Both the position numbers and the translations under genes were made by a program. This document shows positions 42,101 through 51,300 of a DNA stretch of 64,000 nucleotides, one piece after another. The stretch lies in contig NZ_BAABHD010000079.1 of NCBI RefSeq assembly GCF_039541915.1, positions 1-64,000 on the forward strand, read 5' to 3'. How positions within the stretch are numbered: the first letter of the stretch is position 1; each line of letters starts with the position of its first letter. This DNA comes from Nibrella saemangeumensis. GTDB lineage: Bacteria; Bacteroidota; Bacteroidia; Cytophagales; Spirosomataceae. The notes below the pieces were generated by a model. The model did not search any database. It saw nothing but the letters and a program-made list of their open reading frames with translations, and was not told where the DNA came from.

Positions 42101-42257
42101 GCTGATTATCAGCGGGCAGGATCGGGCTATATGGCTTATGCCGATCGATATAAACGACCTTTACGAGCGGGTTTCCAAAAAGGTCACCCGAAGCCTTACG
42201 GTGGAGGAATGGAATAAATATGTAGGTAAGGACATTGACCGGCCTCAGGTCAATTAA
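39129..42257 (+). CDS. Membrane-anchored nSTAND1-type NTPase with seven WD40 repeats
   Basis: 1042 residues. An opening NPFPGLRSFEPEDAGLYFGR leads into a STAND NTPase: Walker A GSSGSGKSS (49-57), Walker B LLIFIDQFEELFR (138-150) and a sensor-like LTVRSDYLDAC near 182. A winged-helix-like region extends to about 470. One membrane helix lies near 485-508 (LLAMLGIGLAIAAILATIYLIF). Then comes an Ala/Glu/Lys/Gln-rich coiled coil (510-640) and seven WD40 blades (about 705-1015), from EGHKDNVRSVAL to the blade ending DRAIWLMPI. The helix puts the NTPase and propeller on opposite sides of the inner membrane, unless the helix is a false call. The family includes signal-transducing and defence switches. 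It starts the second operon, 17 bases before the TonB receptor gene. Confidence 0.9.
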   Translation: MSEVLLNVNPFPGLRSFEPEDAGLYFGRDSQIKEVRKKLAASRFVAVVGSSGSGKSSLVKAGVIPGIEQGGLDKAEFDDWFVITFNPGIHATDSFAEAVKQAVERHTPEGELPLPADEPDWISPRFLSNLTYRFNSNLLIFIDQFEELFRYVDSSAQEDSPTDRFIEILLELLSTSQPVYIVLTVRSDYLDACTNYEGLTEAINQGCYLLPRMTRDEYRQVITRPLEVFNIPITGELTEQILADVGDKHDQLPILQHALMRTWAYWQQNHQQNDLPVSVNDYTAIGTLHGAITLHAEEVYNSFITEKSRIATEKLFKSFVCLGPAETGSTRPIALQEIQKVTGLHEELLLDVIDRFRDPGISFLLPQPSVPLVGETVIDFAHERIVDLWERLQTWVREETESAKLYQQISMSASQYQEGKTGLLTNPELLIALKWLRDSKPTAAWARRYNFHFEQAINYLDYSRKQYEFEVQSKEKRQHQEIKRNRLLAMLGIGLAIAAILATIYLIFLNAEAKQAEEFARSSANEAKKQQGIAEGAFKKATSQSKIAFQLQEIAEQQSERARRQTLLAEMNAEEARTQEQLAKESREEAFANAQEAKRNADQAKRNAETAQKNADIADENAGRARTSETLAKQNAKEANRLRKLAIAQALAIQTSQMPDISQNELPKLLALTAYQLNKENNGSANAPGIFLALSKAANENTILEGHKDNVRSVALNADESLMASASDDGTVRIWDFNSIKPVRTLVPARKVSMGFRSLTFSKDGKLVLAGTAEGQLFAWDVSKPKSIATYPAHRSRILATTLYKAAGQLVTVGAEGDIRTWQIKPTGLDSLVHLRTGLPLTSVALTADGTHLICGSATGKLAIVNLLTPDKQPDIITKPNLNSQITAITLSPNSDMLVTGSADGAVRLWEYGKYKVGEYLGSLAGNHKSTVSSLAFSPDEKYLVSGSYDGSVHVWNHSNLVQRELQQQPISIDDYGNWILDVSFRRGGKRLIISGQDRAIWLMPIDINDLYERVSKKVTRSLTVEEWNKYVGKDIDRPQVN

Positions 42258-42274
42258 GAAATCAGTTATATAGT

Positions 42275-45052
42275 ATGAAGCACCGCTACTTCTCCTGCTT
42301 GTTCTCTCTTTGTTGTTGCTCGCTGGGGATTGTTCATTCCGCCAGCGCGCAGGTTGGGTGTGGCGATTACAAAATAAAAGAGGCTCAGGACTCGTACAAT
42401 GAAGGTAACTTCAACAAGGTGTTTGCCTTGCTGAAACCCTGTCTGGGTTACGGAGGGTTCAGTAAAGATAATACCAGCCTGGCCTACAAGCTGATGTCGC
42501 TGACGTACCTGGCGCTCGACTCTACGGAAAGAGCTAGTCAGTCTATCGAACAAATGCTTAGTTATAACCCTAATTATGAGCCGGAAACGGAATTGCTGCT
42601 ACCTTATCGCTTCGTAAATCTGGTTAACCGGGTGAAGCAAACGCAGGCGAGGGTGGTGCAGGTAACGTCGGTGTCCAAGAAGCCGGAAGACCTGTATAAA
42701 GCGCCCGCTACCGCTATGGTTATTTCAGAGGAAGATATCCGCCGGCGCGGTTATACCGATCTGGAGATTTTGTTCAATGATTTGCCGGGCTTCGATGTTA
42801 CGCGGTCTTACGGCCTGACCTATTCGAACATTTACCAGCGCGGTTACCGCTCTGACAATACCGAACGGACACTCTTCATGATCAATGGCATCGAGGAGAA
42901 TGACTTCTGGAGCAATATCGCTTATTGGTCGGTTCAGGTTCCCATAACCAATGTAAAGCGGGTTGAAGTCGTATACGGACCGGCCTCTACGATGTACGGT
43001 GCCAACTCGTTTCTGGGAGTGATCAATGTGATTACGAAAACACCGAAAGAAATGCTTACCGGTCCGGGAAACGCCATCCTGAAAGCCGATATGGGGTATG
43101 GGTCATACAACACCCGCTATGCCGACGTAACCACCGCGGCCCGGATTCAGAATATTAGTTTCTCGGTGACAGGACGCGCGTATTACTCCACCCTGAATGA
43201 CCTTTCGGGTTATGCCGAATACGATTACAATCCTGACGACTTCAATACTACGGATTATGCGACTCTTTTCAGGATTAGCCAGAATGGCAAACGCTACAGT
43301 GATATTTATGGGCTGAAGGGACCGTACTTCTCGCTGAACGGGAATACGCTCACCTTAACCCCGGCGGGGGTAGAGGCAGCCCGGGCGTACGACAAACGGG
43401 CCATGACGAAAAACGTGAATGGCGCTCCCATTGGGTACTCTAACCTGCTGAAATCATTTTACGTCCGGGCTAATGTTGTCATCAATGACTTCAATATGGG
43501 CTACCAGATCTGGCGGATGGATCAGGCATCTACCAATGCAGGTACCGACCTTTCGCGGGCCGGGGTAAAGAATGGCAGCGTCTGGATTCCTATGCAAAGT
43601 TTGTTTTATAACACCTACACCCGGGAAATCATAAAAGATAAGTTGGTTCTGATCAATACTACCCAATACCGGACGTCCTCAGTCAATGACCGATCCAGAG
43701 CGGTAACCCTGCGGAACTACAGTACCCGAACGCTCCCGTTAGCGCCATTGACCCAATCGGTTAAAGATTCATTAGCGGCTTTACCGACGGGCACTCAGGC
43801 TCAGTTTGCTACCAATGTGTTACCGGCGAGCGTTCGGATGGCCTACAATCTGGTGAATAATGCGCAGCCGTATTGGGAAACGCAGTATTTCTTCCAGCAC
43901 TCCGACCAGTTCAGGAACGAGATACGAGTAATTGCATCGCCGGCAAACCATCTCGATGTCATTGGCGGTCTGGAATTCAGAAACAGCGGCCTACAGGGCG
44001 ATTACAAGCAACTGGTCGATACGTCTTCCAGCCCGATCTACCGCAGTGCCGAGGAGTACGGACGAAGCAGTCTGGATACGGCCCAGGGCGGTAATATGTT
44101 CCGGTACCGGAATATCGGTGCTTTCGTTCAGGGTACTTATTCGCCCCTGCCTGCGCTTCAGTTTGTGTTTGGGGGCCGCTTTGATTATGCGCGAATCCGC
44201 AGGTCGGGCGGCTACGGCCGGGTGTTCAATCCTCGTCTGGCTATCGTGTATACGCCCGGCCATTTTGCTTTTAAAGCAATTTATGCCGAGGCTTTCCAGG
44301 ATGCCTCCAGCCGTGACCGTTACGCCCTGGCTTCGACCCGGCTGCTGAATAATCCCGCCCTGCTCCCCGACCGAATCCGGAATTTTGAGCTGGCCGCCAA
44401 CTATGTGCCGAATCCAGACTTGCAAATCGGGCTATCGGCTTACTATGCGCTCTGCTCCAATATTGTAGAGGAAGTAAGCGTGGCTTACCGATCGGGGACC
44501 ACGCTCCAGAAACAGAATACAGGTGAAGCCGATATTTTTGGTATTCAGGCTATGGCCGATTACAAGTTGTCGGAGCGGTTTACCTTCTACGCCAATGCGA
44601 CGTACACCAACGCCCACCGGACCGTAACCACCGTGGTGGCAGGGCGAAACGAAACGGTTCGTTTAGTAACTGGCGACATTGCACCGTACCACTTCAATGC
44701 CGGAGTGAACGCTTTACTGCTGAAAGATCGGCTGAACGTAAATGTACGGTTCAATTATGTAGCCGCCCGGCCGGTGGGTAAAAACACCTCTGTGCCCGAT
44801 AACCCGGTGGGCAGAAATCCGGCCGATCAGGCCAGCACCGGACCGGGCGGTTATTTTGCTGCGTATAAACTATTTAATTCAGCCATTACCTATCAGATAA
44901 ATAAATACCTGGATGTTCAGCTTATTATCCATAATATGCTCAATGAGCAATATTCAGATCCGGGGGGACGGAGCGCCAATGGTGTGTCACAGGCGTACCG
45001 AACTCCTCAAAAGGGCCTTAACGGTATGATCCGGGTGATGATAAATCTATAA
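42275..45052 (+). CDS. TonB-dependent outer-membrane receptor with TPR-like N-terminal domain
   Basis: 925 residues. The signal peptide is 1-25 (ending SASAQ). Residues 28-125 are not the usual carboxypeptidase-like or STN domain. They look like two or three TPR helix pairs (IKEAQDSYNEGNFNKVFALLKPCL, then YKLMSLTYLALDSTERASQSIEQML). The plug is 135-255 with APATAMVISEEDIRRRGY and VEVVYGPASTMYGANSFLGVINVITK, shown as YGPASTMYGANSF. The 22-strand barrel follows to the end. Ligand unknown; there is no SusD partner. It is embedded between signalling genes, so it may sense as well as transport. Confidence 0.9.
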   Translation: MKHRYFSCLFSLCCCSLGIVHSASAQVGCGDYKIKEAQDSYNEGNFNKVFALLKPCLGYGGFSKDNTSLAYKLMSLTYLALDSTERASQSIEQMLSYNPNYEPETELLLPYRFVNLVNRVKQTQARVVQVTSVSKKPEDLYKAPATAMVISEEDIRRRGYTDLEILFNDLPGFDVTRSYGLTYSNIYQRGYRSDNTERTLFMINGIEENDFWSNIAYWSVQVPITNVKRVEVVYGPASTMYGANSFLGVINVITKTPKEMLTGPGNAILKADMGYGSYNTRYADVTTAARIQNISFSVTGRAYYSTLNDLSGYAEYDYNPDDFNTTDYATLFRISQNGKRYSDIYGLKGPYFSLNGNTLTLTPAGVEAARAYDKRAMTKNVNGAPIGYSNLLKSFYVRANVVINDFNMGYQIWRMDQASTNAGTDLSRAGVKNGSVWIPMQSLFYNTYTREIIKDKLVLINTTQYRTSSVNDRSRAVTLRNYSTRTLPLAPLTQSVKDSLAALPTGTQAQFATNVLPASVRMAYNLVNNAQPYWETQYFFQHSDQFRNEIRVIASPANHLDVIGGLEFRNSGLQGDYKQLVDTSSSPIYRSAEEYGRSSLDTAQGGNMFRYRNIGAFVQGTYSPLPALQFVFGGRFDYARIRRSGGYGRVFNPRLAIVYTPGHFAFKAIYAEAFQDASSRDRYALASTRLLNNPALLPDRIRNFELAANYVPNPDLQIGLSAYYALCSNIVEEVSVAYRSGTTLQKQNTGEADIFGIQAMADYKLSERFTFYANATYTNAHRTVTTVVAGRNETVRLVTGDIAPYHFNAGVNALLLKDRLNVNVRFNYVAARPVGKNTSVPDNPVGRNPADQASTGPGGYFAAYKLFNSAITYQINKYLDVQLIIHNMLNEQYSDPGGRSANGVSQAYRTPQKGLNGMIRVMINL

Positions 45053-45063
45053 AAATAAACTAT

Positions 45064-45777
45064 ATGAAACAGGATATAAAAATGGACTATAACCCGGTCG
45101 ATGTTTTGCCTATCGAGTTTGATATTTTGGAGGGAAAACAGCTTACTGATAACCAGGCTTTTAAAAATCGTCTGTATGAACTGGTAGAAAGCAGCTACCA
45201 GAATGCGGATGAGCTCATAGAGCGGATTTTCGCCATAAACGATACTGCCTTTGTGGCGATATTCCAGGAAAAAATCATCGGTATCCTGCTGTTCAGTTAC
45301 CGTAGCAAGCACAAGGTACGAGCCGGAGAGCGGGCTTATACCGCTATCTACAACGGGTATGCCGTAACCGATCTGAACTACAGGAACCAGGGTATACTAC
45401 AGCACCTGATCGCAAACGCTACCAACGAATTTAACCAGCGCATCAGCCAGGAGAACACCCGGCTCCTGCTTTACGCCATTACCTCAAACCCATTCGCGGT
45501 TCGGGCTTACTGGAAAGTCTGTGAGCATATTGAGCCATTTCCCGACGGTTCGTATACGGATACCGGGCGTATTGTTGTCAATCAGCTAAAGCGGGAACTG
45601 GGCATAAGTGTCGAAGAAAGCATGCACCCATTCAAATTTACCACCTCGCTGCCCCAGCGTTACAGTGATTTTGAACGGCAGAATTTTGAATTCGCACCCT
45701 CCAAAGAGAAAAGCTTTCTTGACGACCTGGGCATTACCGAAAGCATTGGTGACCGGTTAATTTTCTTCTGGACCTGA
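45064..45777 (+). CDS. GNAT-family N-acetyltransferase-like protein
   Basis: 237 residues. The central part (about 50-150) has the GNAT fold: FVAIFQEKIIGILLFSYRS, then a strand AYTAIYNGYAVTDLNYRNQGILQHLI, whose YRNQGIL stands for the acetyl-CoA-binding Q/R-x-x-G-x-G/A loop, and YAITSNPFAVRAYWKV near 140, a typical GNAT ending. The N- and C-terminal extensions are unassigned. The substrate is unknown: protein, sugar or small amine. It starts 11 bases after the TonB receptor gene and 33 bases before the transporter gene. Confidence 0.82.
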   Translation: MKQDIKMDYNPVDVLPIEFDILEGKQLTDNQAFKNRLYELVESSYQNADELIERIFAINDTAFVAIFQEKIIGILLFSYRSKHKVRAGERAYTAIYNGYAVTDLNYRNQGILQHLIANATNEFNQRISQENTRLLLYAITSNPFAVRAYWKVCEHIEPFPDGSYTDTGRIVVNQLKRELGISVEESMHPFKFTTSLPQRYSDFERQNFEFAPSKEKSFLDDLGITESIGDRLIFFWT

Positions 45778-45810
45778 TACTGTAACCTTTATAAGAGAAT
45801 CTGAAACCGT

Positions 45811-48345
45811 ATGGAGCTCAGTAACAAAATACTGGCTTTACTGGACATCCGGCGAAACGAAAAGACCGTAGTCTTTTTGTTGATCAGCTATGCATTTTTT
45901 ATCGGGTTTGGGCTGTACATGTATTATGTAGCCGCTACGTCGCTGTTTTTGACCAAATTCAATACGGAACTGCTCCCGGTCGCCTACATCATTGGCGGAG
46001 TTATGCTCCATTTTATCGGGCGCAGTAATCTTTTTCTTCAGGCCCGCTTCAAATTCTCCAGCCTGTCGGCCTACCTGCTTATTGCGCTGATTCTGTCTAT
46101 TGCCGGCCTGCTGCTGGCGTATAGGCTGACCGACAATAAGTGGATAATCTTTGTGTTGTTTCTCTGGATACGTACGAATCTGTTCGTATTCAGCTTTACC
46201 TTCTGGCTTTCTGCTTCCCGTATATTTGACCTGGAGCAGGCCAAGCGGATTTTCAGTGTCATCAGTACAGGCGAGGTGGCTTCGTCCATAGCCGCTAACC
46301 TGATGGTCAAACTATTGCTGAGCAGCAAAGTGGTTAGCGTGGTGGGACTTTTGTATATCTCGTTGGCCAGCATCGTTATTTCGTTTTTCATCCTCCTCCT
46401 GATTCTCCGGAAAAATAGGGAAAAACTAGCCTTCACCCACGTTCGTCAGAAGCAACCGGCTAACGAGGAGAAGAAGCAGTTCAGCCTGTTCCAGAATCGC
46501 TACCACGTATATGTGTACCTCCTGGCGTTGCTGCCGGTTGCCTGCTTATACCTGATCGAATTTAACTTTTCCATTACCAGTAAAAAGCAATACCCGGATG
46601 AGAATCAACTCGCCCAGTTTCTGGGGCAGTTTCTGTTCCTCTGCTCGGTTATCGAGTTGCTGATCAAAGCGTTTCTGTACCGGTTCGTTACCAAAACTTT
46701 TGGCTTGGCCGCCGGCCTCACTATGCTGCCCATCGGGTTGCTGTTGATCGCTGCCGGGGTCATCGGTCTTGAGACCACCGGCGGTGGCGTGTTCTTCCTG
46801 ATCCTGATCAGTCGATTCCTGATAACGTCTATCCGGCGGTCGTTTAGTGATACCTCGTTCCAGATGCTGTTTCAGCCTGTTCCGGAGCAGGAGAGTGTTC
46901 ATCTTCAGAACCGGGTAGAGTCCTATGCCAAGCCCCTGGGGTATATTGTGGCCGGTGGCTTTCTGCTTGTGTTAATGCAGTTCAAAGTGGTCGGAACCCT
47001 GGAAGTCTATCTGCTACTGACCGGCGTATTGGCTGCGTGGCTACTGTGCGCGCTGGTCATGCTCGACGAATACCGGAACCGGCTCCTGTCGTTGCTATCG
47101 CAGGTAAAGACAGCGTTTACGAATGCGGTTGCGCGACAGGAGGCTGACGAATGCACCGTCCCCGCCGATACAATTTCCTATGAAGACCTTCAGGCCCTTT
47201 CGTTATCTCCGCAGAGTTGTGACCGTCTGACGGCTGCGCAGCATCTTGGCCAGTCAAAGCGCTATCTGGCTTATAAGCACCTGATTCATTTACTGGAGGA
47301 CCCGGACCCCCGAACGCGTAAAGCCGCCCTGCAAGCCGCCGGTCAGCTAAAGCGTATGGAATTATGGCCTTTTCTGGTGAGCAACCTCGCTGAAGAAGAA
47401 TTCCGGCCCGATGTGGTGCGGGCCATGGTCATGTTTGGTGATGCAGGTGTTGAGGCAGTAGAAAAATCGTTTGTCAAAATGGCTGCCCGTACCGATCTGT
47501 CGCTGGTATTCATCGACGTTGTCCGTGACATAGGGGGTGCAAAAGCCGTACGGTTTCTGCGTCAGAACCTGGCTAACCCCTCCGCTATCATTCGAGACAA
47601 AGTATATGAGGCCTTAACGCAAATGGGCTATAAGGCTAACTTTACCGAACAGTTGTCTATCACCCAGGAGGTCGACAACAAACTCTCTTTTTATATCTGG
47701 ACCTTAGCCGCTGAGGTAGATCTGATTGATAACCTGAGCGATAGTGAGCTGATTGAGGCCCTCCGGCACGAGCGTACCGAAGTCTTGTCGAAAATTTTTA
47801 ATCTGCTGACTGTCATGTACGGTGATGCCCGGATCGACCAACTGCGGAGCCTGTATTTTGAAGCAACCGGAAAACGGAAGAGCTACCTGATTGAGATTGT
47901 CGATATGGTACTGTCAGACGAAATGAAAGTTCGAATACTACCCATCATTGGCGATGTTTCCATTCAGGAGACAATCCTGAAAATGCAGGCTTTTTATCCT
48001 CAGCAGCACCAGACGCCCAGAGACCGTCTGGTTGATATCGTTAACAAAGACCCGGCGGCAATTCGGGATCATACCCGAACCCTGGCGCTCTGGCAACTGC
48101 TGGAGTACCCCGATAGCGATCTTTCGCTGGTATATATGGCCTTTGCCGGCTCGGCCAGTGAAGCGTTGGCCGAAGCCGCGCTATATGGTTTATATCGATC
48201 GGATACGCAGGCTTTCAACGAGCTAATGGCCTATTATGAGCTGACAAACGATCAGACTCATCTTCGCCTTTGTGAGCGAATCACAAACCACCACCGGGTA
48301 GAGGGACCGGGTACGACAAAATATGAACCGCTTGTAATGACTTAA
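45811..48345 (+). CDS. NTT/MFS-like membrane protein fused to HEAT repeats
   Basis: 844 residues. Residues 15-420 carry ten to twelve membrane helices (VVFLLISYAFFIGFGLYMYYVA, VAYIIGGVMLHFIG, LIALILSIAGLLLAY and later pairs) in the arrangement of nucleotide-transporter/MFS-like proteins. It contains an ISTGEVASSIAANL segment near 150. Residues 445-800 are alpha-alpha hairpins of HEAT type (DPRTRKAALQAAGQLKRM, PDVVRAMVMFGDAG, AIIRDKVYEALTQMG). Similar fusions are known in Bacteroidota and Chlamydia-like NTT proteins, but transport of ATP is not shown here. The HEAT domain would face the cytoplasm and could bind a partner. Confidence 0.82.
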   Translation: MELSNKILALLDIRRNEKTVVFLLISYAFFIGFGLYMYYVAATSLFLTKFNTELLPVAYIIGGVMLHFIGRSNLFLQARFKFSSLSAYLLIALILSIAGLLLAYRLTDNKWIIFVLFLWIRTNLFVFSFTFWLSASRIFDLEQAKRIFSVISTGEVASSIAANLMVKLLLSSKVVSVVGLLYISLASIVISFFILLLILRKNREKLAFTHVRQKQPANEEKKQFSLFQNRYHVYVYLLALLPVACLYLIEFNFSITSKKQYPDENQLAQFLGQFLFLCSVIELLIKAFLYRFVTKTFGLAAGLTMLPIGLLLIAAGVIGLETTGGGVFFLILISRFLITSIRRSFSDTSFQMLFQPVPEQESVHLQNRVESYAKPLGYIVAGGFLLVLMQFKVVGTLEVYLLLTGVLAAWLLCALVMLDEYRNRLLSLLSQVKTAFTNAVARQEADECTVPADTISYEDLQALSLSPQSCDRLTAAQHLGQSKRYLAYKHLIHLLEDPDPRTRKAALQAAGQLKRMELWPFLVSNLAEEEFRPDVVRAMVMFGDAGVEAVEKSFVKMAARTDLSLVFIDVVRDIGGAKAVRFLRQNLANPSAIIRDKVYEALTQMGYKANFTEQLSITQEVDNKLSFYIWTLAAEVDLIDNLSDSELIEALRHERTEVLSKIFNLLTVMYGDARIDQLRSLYFEATGKRKSYLIEIVDMVLSDEMKVRILPIIGDVSIQETILKMQAFYPQQHQTPRDRLVDIVNKDPAAIRDHTRTLALWQLLEYPDSDLSLVYMAFAGSASEALAEAALYGLYRSDTQAFNELMAYYELTNDQTHLRLCERITNHHRVEGPGTTKYEPLVMT

Positions 48346-48397
48346 ACCAACACTTAGGAACCGTATACCAGGAACAGGTAGTATATTAAAAAGTTGT

Positions 48398-51300
48398 ATG
48401 TGTAGGCAAATCAGGTATAAACGATCGGGCCGTGCAGAATCATGCTTACTCGTAATCTGCCTGCTGCTGGCAGGTTACCAGGTTAGCATAGGGCAGTCGG
48501 GAAGGTCCGGTGAAATTGGACAGTCATTTGTCAGGCTGATTGGTCCGCAGGTCTATAAAGCACATGCCCAGAACTTCGCTGTCACGCAGGACAGCCGGGG
48601 CATTATATACGTGGGCAATTTTGCCGGCGTGCTGCAATACGATGGGGTAAACTGGCACCAGATCAATACGGCCCAACAAACCAGAGTTACCGCATTTGGA
48701 CGCACTGAAGAAGGGAAATTATTTGTGGGGGGAAACAACGACTTCGGTGTTTTAGCCCCGGATAAAACCGGACAGTTGCAGTACAAGGCCCTTACGACCG
48801 GTGTAAGAACCGATTTTGGGGAGATCCATACCATCCTTACCCAGCAGGAGAACACTATCTTTTTTAGCAGGCAGAAAGTATTTCAATGGAATCAGACGAC
48901 GGGCAGAACAACTGAATGGACAGTTGACCGCGATATAGCGGCTGCCTGGTTGTCGAATGGCGTTGCTTACGTTTATCAGCCCGGTAAAGGCCTTGGCCGT
49001 TTTATCAATGGCGGCATAGTTCCCATCCGGCAAACGGCCCGGCTGGCGGGAGGTGTCAGCGCAGTATTACCGCTCAGGGGCGGGAATCTGATCGTTACGC
49101 CTGATCTGGGGCTATTTCGGTTGGCAGGCGAGAATCTGCTCCCATTTGCCTCCTCCGCGAATCAATTACTCATCAATGGGGCTATCCGAAAAGCCATTAC
49201 CCTGCAATCCGATCGGCTGGCGCTCTGGTCGGATAAGCTTGGCTTGGTTTTGCTGAGCCGGGAAGGGGAACTGTTACAGGTTAGCGATTACAAAAATCAA
49301 CTGGAAGGTGGTCAGGTTGGAAATCTGTTTGAAGACCGGGAAGGCAATTTGTGGCTGCCGCTGGATAATGGAGTGGCTATACTGAATACGGCATCACCAG
49401 TGTCTTATTTTGCCGGAGCCAGCCAGGTTAAAAGCATCCTCCGCCATAAAGGAAAACTGTACGTAGCGACGGGTAAAGGGCTGTTCTACGTAGACAAGGC
49501 CGCCTTACGCCCTGTGTCACCCATTACGTGGGGTTGCTGGTCACTGGCCGAAGCGGGTGGATCACTTTTTATCGGTACCAGTAACGGACTCTACCAACTG
49601 GTCAACCAGGAAGTACGTCAGCTTTCCAGTGCCTTTTCATTCTGCGTAGTACGATCCGCTACCGATCCCAACCGCCTGTACGTGGGTTCGGAAAACAGCC
49701 TTGGCCAGATCCGGGTAAACGGGGCCAGTGCCAGTTTTAACTGGCTGCCCATATCAGATCGGAGCAGATCGGAAATCGGCAACATTACCGAAATCGTTGA
49801 TGACGGTACCGGTACCGTCTGGCTGTCGGCCATGGGAAATCGCCTGATCGCTTATTATCCTGAAAGCCAGAAAAGCCGGGTATACCTTGATAACGATCAA
49901 AAACTGATCGACAACCATCTGCTCAAATCGGCAGGGCGGCTGATGTTGTACAGTGCTGACGGGATTTCTGCCTATAACAGCGTAAAAGACACGTTTGAAA
50001 GGGTCAGCACCTTTTCCGGACTAAAAACCACCAGTTGGTTTGGGGCCATCGTAGAAGACAGCAACGGGAACGTGTGGGCTACCGATGGTGACCAAAAGCA
50101 CATTCAGGTGTATGCAAATGCCCGGATAGACAGTGCCAGGCAGGCCTTGCTGCGCCCATTAGCGGATGTAGCGTTTACGGTCATTTATCCGGACAGTGAC
50201 CGGGTGGTGTGGTTCGGCGGCATGGACGGGCTCGTCCGGTATGATCAGCAGTTTTCCCAGACAAGCACAGGGGCCTTTCCTGCCGTGATCCGTCAGATAC
50301 GGCTCAACAGCGACAGCACCTATTTTAGTGGCTTCACCGGTAATGCGGAGTATCCGGCGATTATGGGTCAGGATGCAAAATTTTCGTCCAGCCTCAATAA
50401 CCTTACCTTCGAATTTTCGGCGGCTAGTTACCTCCCCAATCAGCCCGTCGAATTTCAGTACTTTCTGACCAACTTTGATAAAGGTTGGTCGGCCTGGAGC
50501 ACGCAGGTCGAAAAAGAGTATACTAACTTACCGCCTGGTTCGTATACCTTCAGGGTAAGGGCCCGGAACATATATGGTGATCAGAGTCAGGAAGCAACCT
50601 TTTCATTCGTTATCCGAACGCCGGTTTATTTGCAATGGTGGGCGAAAACCTTGTACGCACTGCTGGGAATAGCCTTTGTTGTTGTTATTCTGCGCTGGCG
50701 CACGAAGCGCTCAGAGAAAGAAAAACAAGCGCTGGAAAAGCTCATTGAAGACCGCACCGAAGAAATCAGGAGTCAAAAGCAGGAACTGGAACAGCAATCA
50801 GAAGAATTAGCGCTGAAAAATGACCAACTCGAACGGATTGACCTGATCGTTCAGGCCATTAATGCGGAAGTTGGCATTACCAACCTGTTCAGAACAATAC
50901 TGGAAAGGCTGAAGATCATCCGCAATATGGAAAGCGCAGCCGCTTTGATTTACGACCCGGAAGTAGACATGTTCAGATTCAGGGCATCGGTTGGCATCAA
51001 GAACGCAGAATTATTTGATGAAGTGCGTATAACGCTTAATCAGGCCCTGGATCGTTACCTGACTAATGCAGACGAAGTTTTTGAAGATATTTTTGTTCAA
51101 AATCAACTCCATGCCGGAAAGAATCCTCCGCTCGTTGCCGGCCTTACTCAGCCTAAATCGCTGATTGCTATTGCTTTGAAGGCTGAAGGGCGGGTAGAAG
51201 GATTTATTATATTGTACAACCTTAACCGGTATGACGCCTTCGACCAGCGGGATTTTAATACCTTACGAAACTTAAAAGAACACTTGCTGGCAGCTTTTAT

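Noticed and set aside
39129..42257. Anti-phage defence gene of the Avs/NACHT type
   Set aside because: The P-loop fits STAND proteins in general, but no nuclease or other effector domain is present and the neighbours are signalling genes, not defence genes.
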